This document shows positions 34,049 to 39,225 of a stretch of DNA of 39,225 nucleotides, piece after piece. The DNA comes from CAYNHF01 sp964397045 (GTDB taxonomy: Bacteria > Actinomycetota > Acidimicrobiia > Spongiisociales > UBA5794): positions 1 to 39,225 of the forward strand of contig CAYNHF010000043.1 in the NCBI GenBank assembly GCA_964397045.1, written 5' to 3'. The position numbers and the translations under genes were made by a program. Position 1 is the first letter of the stretch, and every line of letters begins with the position of its first letter. The notes below the pieces were generated by a model. It had not been told where the DNA came from and made no database searches. It saw only the letters and a program-made list of their open reading frames with translations.

Positions 34049-36349
34049 ATGGGCGGATCCATCATCGGCGCCGCGGTGAAACGTACGGAGGACCCCCGCT
34101 TCATCACCGGAGCCGGCACCTACATCCCCAACCTCGAGCCCCGCGACGCCGCGTTCGTTGTCGCCGTCCGCTCGCCGCTTGCGCATGCCAAGGTGAACTC
34201 GATCGACACCGCAGCGGCAGCGAGCATGCCGGGGGTCATCGGGGTCTACACCGCTGCCGACCTCGACCTTCCCAACATGCCGCTCGCCACCCGCTACATC
34301 CCAAAGGGCACCGAGCGGCCCGTCCTCGCCCGCGACACCGTGCGCTTCTCCGGAGAGGTGCTTGCGGTCGTAGTGGCAGAGACCGAACCGGCCGCGGTCG
34401 ACGCTGCGCAATTCGTCTTTGCCGACCTCGATCCGTTGCCCGCCGTGAGTGATCTCGACGTCGCGCTTCGCCCTGACGCACCGCAGATCTGGGATCACCT
34501 CGAAGGCAACATCGTGTATCGATCCAACCACGATCCCATTCCCAACGTGCTCGAAGGCGCAGACGTGGTCATAAGCCTCGTGCTCGAAAACCAGCGATGC
34601 GCTGCGGTTCCGATGGAACCCAACGCCACCCTCGCGGTCCCCAACGGAACCGGCGTCGACGTCTGGCTCGGGTCGCAGAACGTCTTTGGTCACCGCTCGG
34701 ACCTCAGCAAGATCCTCGGTCTCGAGAAGAACGATGTCAGGGTCGCGGTGCCTGACATGGGGGGAGGCTTCGGCGCGAAGTTCCCGGTCTACCCGCAGCA
34801 GGTGATCACTGCCGACCTCGCCCGGCGACTCCAGCGGCCGATGCGCTGGCACGAGACCAGGCGAGAGAACCTCGTGACCATGTACCACGGGCGCGACCAG
34901 CGCCAGCACGTGGAGCTCGGTGCGACCCGGGACGGCCGCATCGTCGGGCTGCGGGCGCTGATCTATCAGAACGTCGGCGCCTACCCGGCGTTCGCAACCT
35001 GGCTCCCGAAACTGACCCGCTACATGGCTGCGGGCACGTATGCCATCGAAAAGATAGACGTGAACTTCATCTGCGTAGCCACCAACACGACGCCAACCGA
35101 TGCCTACCGTGGCGCAGGCAGGCCCGAAGCCGCTGCCATGATCGAGCGGGCCATCGACGCGCTGGCGGCCGAACTGGAGATGGATCCCGCCGCAGTTCGT
35201 CGCATCAACTTCATCCCACCGTTTGATCATCCCTACGAGACGGCGGTGGGCGCGGTGTACGACTCCGGCGACTACGACGCGACCCTGACCGCGGCGCTGG
35301 AGTTCGCCGACTACGAGGCACTACGAGGAGAGCAGGCGAAGCGAAGGCGACGCGGCGACCGCAACCAGCTCGGGATCGGCCTCAGCTCGTACGTTGAGGT
35401 CACCGCGGCGTACGGCGACAAGGAGTGGTCATCGGTCGAAGTCGACGCGGCCGGCATCATCACAGTCCGCGTGGGAACGTCTGCCCACGGTCAGGGCCAT
35501 GAGACCACTTTCACGCAGCTCGCGGCCCTTCAGTTCAAGGTCCCGTTCGAACGGATCCGGGTGATCCAGGGCGACACGTCTGCGGTCAAGCGCGGTGCCG
35601 GTACCGGCGGCTCGCGTTCGCTACAGGTCGGTGGCAGTTCGATCCGGGCTTCGGGGGATGCGGTCGTCACCCTGGCGCGACGTGCGGTGGCCGATCACCT
35701 CGAAGCAGCCCTCGACGATGTCGTGGTCTTCGACAACGGGACTGTTGGAGTCGCCGGCGTACCAGATACCGGCCTGGAATGGGGAGAGGTCGTCCGCCTG
35801 GTGGAGGGCACGAGAACCGAAGAGTCCGCGGGCGAACCCGTTGCCCGGCTGTACGCAGAGGTCGACTTCGAGCAGGACGAAGGCAGCTTTCCGTTCGGGA
35901 CTCATGTTTCGGTGGCCGAGGTGGACACCGAAACCGGTGCCACCAGGCTGCTGCGCCACATCGCGGTCGACGATTGCGGGAACATCTTCAACCCCATCCT
36001 GGTCGACGGCCAGGTCCACGGCGGGATCGCACAGGGAGTCGGCCAGGCAATGATCGAACAGGTGGTCTACGACGAGGATGCCAATCCGCTCACCGGAACA
36101 CTCATGTCGTACCTCATCCCCACCGCGGACATGCTGCCCGGCTTCGACGTCGCACACACCATGACCCCCACCAACCTGAATCCACTCGGAGTGAAGGGCA
36201 TCGGCGAGGCGGCCACCATCGGTTCGACGCCTGCGATTCAGAACGCGGTGATCGACGCCGTCGCTCACCTCGGCGTTCGTCACATCGACATGCCGCTCAC
36301 GTCGGCAAACGTCTGGCAGGCGATCGCGGAAGCCAGGCCGACTCGCTGA
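34049..36349 (+). CDS. Form II CoxL-like molybdopterin hydroxylase large subunit, orphan
   Basis: This 766-residue protein of the xanthine dehydrogenase/CO dehydrogenase large-subunit family has KRTEDPRFITGAGTYI at the N-terminus, the cofactor segment GGGFGAKFPVYPQQ, the loop TDAYRGAGRPEAAAM, QGHETTFTQLAALQF and the catalytic Glu region KGIGEAATIGS. The AYRGAGR loop marks form II proteins, whose substrate is generally not CO; aldehydes, heterocycles or other carbon compounds are possible. No medium or small subunit is adjacent on either side, so partners must be borrowed (perhaps from coxM/coxS) or encoded elsewhere. The gene is full length, stands alone between terminator-like hairpins and appears leaderless. 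Confidence 0.92.
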   Translation: MGGSIIGAAVKRTEDPRFITGAGTYIPNLEPRDAAFVVAVRSPLAHAKVNSIDTAAAASMPGVIGVYTAADLDLPNMPLATRYIPKGTERPVLARDTVRFSGEVLAVVVAETEPAAVDAAQFVFADLDPLPAVSDLDVALRPDAPQIWDHLEGNIVYRSNHDPIPNVLEGADVVISLVLENQRCAAVPMEPNATLAVPNGTGVDVWLGSQNVFGHRSDLSKILGLEKNDVRVAVPDMGGGFGAKFPVYPQQVITADLARRLQRPMRWHETRRENLVTMYHGRDQRQHVELGATRDGRIVGLRALIYQNVGAYPAFATWLPKLTRYMAAGTYAIEKIDVNFICVATNTTPTDAYRGAGRPEAAAMIERAIDALAAELEMDPAAVRRINFIPPFDHPYETAVGAVYDSGDYDATLTAALEFADYEALRGEQAKRRRRGDRNQLGIGLSSYVEVTAAYGDKEWSSVEVDAAGIITVRVGTSAHGQGHETTFTQLAALQFKVPFERIRVIQGDTSAVKRGAGTGGSRSLQVGGSSIRASGDAVVTLARRAVADHLEAALDDVVVFDNGTVGVAGVPDTGLEWGEVVRLVEGTRTEESAGEPVARLYAEVDFEQDEGSFPFGTHVSVAEVDTETGATRLLRHIAVDDCGNIFNPILVDGQVHGGIAQGVGQAMIEQVVYDEDANPLTGTLMSYLIPTADMLPGFDVAHTMTPTNLNPLGVKGIGEAATIGSTPAIQNAVIDAVAHLGVRHIDMPLTSANVWQAIAEARPTR

Positions 36350-36415
36350 GCCCGCCCTGCCGACTCAGCCGCGACGGCTCGGTATCCTGGGAACCCCTGA
36401 CAGCAAAGGCGCTCG

Positions 36416-39103
36416 ATGATCATCGACGGGTTCCATCACCAGATCCCAGATACCGACCCCGACGAAACCGACGAATGGCTCGACTCCCTCGACACGGTCA
36501 TCAAGGGGGATGGCCAGCGCCGGGCGCGCTATTTGATGACCCGCATGATCGCCCATGCACGCAGCCAGAACATCGAGGTGCCCGCATCGGTGTCAACCCC
36601 GTACATCAACACGATCCCTCCCGAGCACGAGGCATCGTTCCCCGGCAACGAGGACATCGAGAGCCGAATTCGGCGTTTCATCCGCTGGAACGCCGCCATG
36701 ATGGTGATCCGAGCCAACAAGGTCGCAGAAGGGATCGGAGGACACCTCTCGACCTTCGCCTCCTCCGCGATGCTGTACGAGGTCGGCTTCAACCACTTCT
36801 TCCGTGGCAAACAGGGCGTCGATCCCGGCGATCACGTCTACATCCAGGGACACGCCGCACCCGGCATCTACGCCAGGGCGTTCCTGGAACATCGTCTCGA
36901 CGAATCCGCCCTCGACCGTTTCCGGCAGGAGATCGAAGGTGGCCTCACCTCTTACCCGCACCCCAAGCTGATGCCTGACTTCTGGGAGTACCCAACGGTG
37001 AGCATGGGCCTGGGCCCGATCAACTCCATCTACCACGCCCAGTTCCTCAAGTACATGCAGAACCGCGGCCTCGACGACACCTCCAACAGCAAGGTCTGGT
37101 GTTTCATCGGAGACGGCGAAACCGATGAACCGGAGACACTCGGATCTATCTCGCTGGCAAGCCGCGAATCGCTCGACAATCTGATCTGGGTCATCAACTG
37201 CAACCTGCAGCGCCTCGACGGTCCGGTCCGGGGTAACGGCAAGATCATCCAGGAGCTCGAAGCCGTGTTCCGCGGAGCAGGCTGGAACGTCATCAAGGTC
37301 ATCTGGGGATCGAACTGGGATCCGCTCCTGGCCCGCGACTCCGATGGCGCACTCGTGAACAAGATGAACGTGACGGTCGACGGCGAGTATCAGCGGTACA
37401 AGGCCGAAGATGGCGCGTTCGTGAGGGAGAACTTCTTCGGGCCGGACGAGCGATTGCAGTCGCTGGTGGCCGATATGAGCGACGACGAGGTCTGGAAGCT
37501 GCGGCGCGGCGGTCTGGACTACCGCAAAGTGTATGCCGCGTACGCTTCCGCTACCCAGGCGGTAGGTGTCCCCACCGTCATCCTGGCGAAAACCATCAAG
37601 GGCTGGATGCTGGGCCCCGGGATTCAGGGTGGCAACACCACCCACCAGGTCAAGAAACTCAACGGCGAACAGCTCATCAATTTGCGCAACCGCCTTCACC
37701 TCCAGAACGATATCCCGGATGAGGCCCTGGCAGACGGTGGTCTGCCGTTCTACCGACCACCTGAGGAGTCGCCGGAGGTCATCTATTTGCGGGAGCGCAG
37801 GCAGGCGCTCGATGGACCGCTGCCGAGCCGCCCGGCTCAACCGAAACAATCTCTCCCGATGCCGGACGACAAGGCCTTCGCCGAGTTTGACGTGGGATCC
37901 GGAGCCAATGAAGTTTCGACCACCGGTGCGTACACCCGCATGCTGCGCAGTCTGGCCCGCGATGAACAGTTCGGCCGTTACGTCGTGCCGATCATCCCCG
38001 ATGAGGGCCGCACCTTCGGGATGGACGCGTTGTTCAAGGAACTGAAGATCTACTCGTCGAAGGGCCAGCTCTACGAGCCCGTGGATCACCACCTGGTGCT
38101 GTCCTACAAGGAAGGCACAGACGGTCAGATCCTCGAGCAGGGCATCACCGAAGCCGGCGCGACAGCGAGCTGGCTGGCCGCCGCCACTGCCTACGCCACC
38201 CGCGGCATGACGATGGTGCCTTTCTACGCGTTCTACTCGATGTTCGGGTTCCAGCGCGTGGGCGACCAGCTCTGGCTCGCAGGCGACGCCGGGGCGCGCG
38301 GGTTCCTGCTCGGCGCAACGGCGGGTCGCACCACCCTCCAGGGTGAAGGGCTGCAGCACCAGGACGGCCACTCCCTCCTGCTCGCCTCGAGCGTCCCGGC
38401 GTGCGAGGCGTACGACCCTGCGTTTGCCTATGAGATGAGCACAATCGTGCGCCACGGGCTGCGACGGATGTACGTAGACAACGACAACGTCTTCTACTAC
38501 CTGACGCTCTACAACGAGGGATACGTCCAGCCCCCGAAGCCGGCAGCCTCCGACGCGGGAATCGTGGCCGGTCTCTACAAGTGGAGCGATGTTCCCGCAG
38601 ACCACGGGACGCGGGCCACGATCCTCTTCTCGGGTTCGGCGCACACTGCGGCCCGTGAGGCCGCGGCCGATCTCGCCGAACACTACGGGGTGGGAGCCGA
38701 GCTCTGGAGCGCGACCTCGTTCAAGAAGCTGCGCGAAGAGGCGCTGACCGTGGAGCGTTGGAATCGGTTACACCCCGGGGAGGAACGCATGGTGCCGTAC
38801 GTGACTCGGGCCCTCCAGGAATCACCGGGGCCATTCATCGCGGTCACCGACTACATGAAGGCCGTCTCCGACCAGGTGGCGCGCTGGGTACCCGGTGAGT
38901 TCTATCCGCTCGGCACCGACGGGTACGGGCGCTCGGATACGCGTACGGCACTGCGCCGTTTCTTCGAGGTAGACACCGGCCATGTGGTCGTTGCGGTGCT
39001 CGCCGCGCTCGCAGACGCGGGAACCATCGGCAGCGAGGTCGTCAAGGACGCCATCGCCAGGTACGGCATCGAGACCGAAAGCCTCGATCCGCGCCTGCGC
39101 TAA
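36416..39103 (+). CDS. aceE: Pyruvate dehydrogenase E1 component, homodimeric type
   Basis: This 895-residue thiamine-diphosphate enzyme decarboxylates pyruvate and acetylates the lipoyl domain of E2. It matches AceE of E. coli and actinobacteria in length and order. Marks include RARYLMTRMIAHARSQ, GGHLSTFASSAMLYEVGFNH, the TPP/Mg motif GDGETDEPE (from residue 232), NLQRLDGPVRGNGKIIQELE, and in the second half IIPDEGRTFGMDALFKEL and GLQHQDGHSLLLAS. The C-terminal domain ends TALRRFFEVDTGHVVVAVLAAL. Actinobacterial AceE works with an E2 shared with 2-oxoglutarate dehydrogenase; none is in the window. A TATCCT element about 30 bases before the start may be its -10 box; the ribosome-binding site (AAAGGCG) is modest. 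Confidence 0.97.
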   Translation: MIIDGFHHQIPDTDPDETDEWLDSLDTVIKGDGQRRARYLMTRMIAHARSQNIEVPASVSTPYINTIPPEHEASFPGNEDIESRIRRFIRWNAAMMVIRANKVAEGIGGHLSTFASSAMLYEVGFNHFFRGKQGVDPGDHVYIQGHAAPGIYARAFLEHRLDESALDRFRQEIEGGLTSYPHPKLMPDFWEYPTVSMGLGPINSIYHAQFLKYMQNRGLDDTSNSKVWCFIGDGETDEPETLGSISLASRESLDNLIWVINCNLQRLDGPVRGNGKIIQELEAVFRGAGWNVIKVIWGSNWDPLLARDSDGALVNKMNVTVDGEYQRYKAEDGAFVRENFFGPDERLQSLVADMSDDEVWKLRRGGLDYRKVYAAYASATQAVGVPTVILAKTIKGWMLGPGIQGGNTTHQVKKLNGEQLINLRNRLHLQNDIPDEALADGGLPFYRPPEESPEVIYLRERRQALDGPLPSRPAQPKQSLPMPDDKAFAEFDVGSGANEVSTTGAYTRMLRSLARDEQFGRYVVPIIPDEGRTFGMDALFKELKIYSSKGQLYEPVDHHLVLSYKEGTDGQILEQGITEAGATASWLAAATAYATRGMTMVPFYAFYSMFGFQRVGDQLWLAGDAGARGFLLGATAGRTTLQGEGLQHQDGHSLLLASSVPACEAYDPAFAYEMSTIVRHGLRRMYVDNDNVFYYLTLYNEGYVQPPKPAASDAGIVAGLYKWSDVPADHGTRATILFSGSAHTAAREAAADLAEHYGVGAELWSATSFKKLREEALTVERWNRLHPGEERMVPYVTRALQESPGPFIAVTDYMKAVSDQVARWVPGEFYPLGTDGYGRSDTRTALRRFFEVDTGHVVVAVLAALADAGTIGSEVVKDAIARYGIETESLDPRLR

Positions 39104-39113
39104 CGCGGCAGTT

Positions 39114-39225
39114 TCACCGCGAGGCGTCGTAGTCGAAGAGCTTGATCTCGACGTGTCGCGACCGGGCTTTGATCGCACCCCCGGCACCGAAGAGCACTAC
39201 ATCCGTGTTGAGCTTGCGACCCTCA
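39114..39225 (-). CDS. C-terminal stub of an unidentified protein (5' end outside window)
   Basis: The minus strand is open from the window edge to a stop at 39114-39116 and encodes 36 residues ending VEIKLFDYDASR, with TDVVLFGAGGAIKARSR before. The sequence is coherent and convergent with aceE, with only ten bases between stops. The fragment is too short to name a family, and chance coding cannot be excluded. Confidence 0.45.
   Translation of the reverse strand, partial: EGRKLNTDVVLFGAGGAIKARSRHVEIKLFDYDASR

Overview
The window is GC-rich and gene-dense. It reads as chromosome of an actinobacterium-like monoderm, possibly the Acidimicrobiia side. The grounds are a homodimeric AceE-type pyruvate dehydrogenase E1, a B12-dependent class II ribonucleotide reductase with a long Ala-rich linker, an LLM-class (F420-type) oxidoreductase, a CGNR-like regulator, many lipoproteins and probable leaderless genes. 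The assignment is inference from gene content. No rRNA, tRNA, CRISPR array, insertion sequence or integrase was seen.

Layout. Positions 1-3006 hold a reductive pyrimidine (hydantoin/dihydropyrimidine) catabolism block: the C-terminus of dihydropyrimidinase, CoA-acylating methylmalonate-semialdehyde dehydrogenase, and an LLM oxidoreductase. Positions 3131-7272 hold membrane and secreted proteins, including a beta-propeller lipoprotein and a DUF805 protein. Positions 7443-11090 hold nrdJ behind an unusually structured promoter and leader. Positions 11213-15034 hold a two-domain lipoprotein, a decayed TfoX-like gene, an AAC(3)-like acetyltransferase, and several small or soluble accessory proteins, among them a 52-residue membrane protein. 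Positions 15140-18939 hold a two-component system and two membrane-protein genes. CTCATC-type repeats with 11-bp periodicity lie in front of both the regulator and the first membrane-protein gene. An APH-like kinase and a HAD phosphatase follow.

The metabolic centre is 21092-26401, a compact coxM-coxS-coxL-xdhC(YHS)-coxG operon. Its large subunit carries the AYRCSFR loop of form I aerobic CO dehydrogenase, so the organism probably oxidises CO. A second, isolated large subunit at 34049-36349 carries the form II loop AYRGAGR and has no medium or small subunit beside it.

Between them lie a DhlA-type haloalkane dehalogenase, a methyltransferase coupled to a CGNR-like regulator, a divergent operon of three small proteins and an EamA exporter, a dCache-GGDEF cyclase, a DUF4234 protein, a GIN-domain lipoprotein and an exported protein resembling the type VI tube protein Hcp. 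The window ends with aceE and the C-terminal stub of a gene on the minus strand.

The most notable points are the form I CO dehydrogenase operon, the nrdJ control region (palindrome inside the promoter spacer, twin DnaA-box-like octamers, competing stems), the shared 11-bp repeats around the two-component system, the exported Hcp-like protein, and a pseudogene recovered by joining two reading frames.
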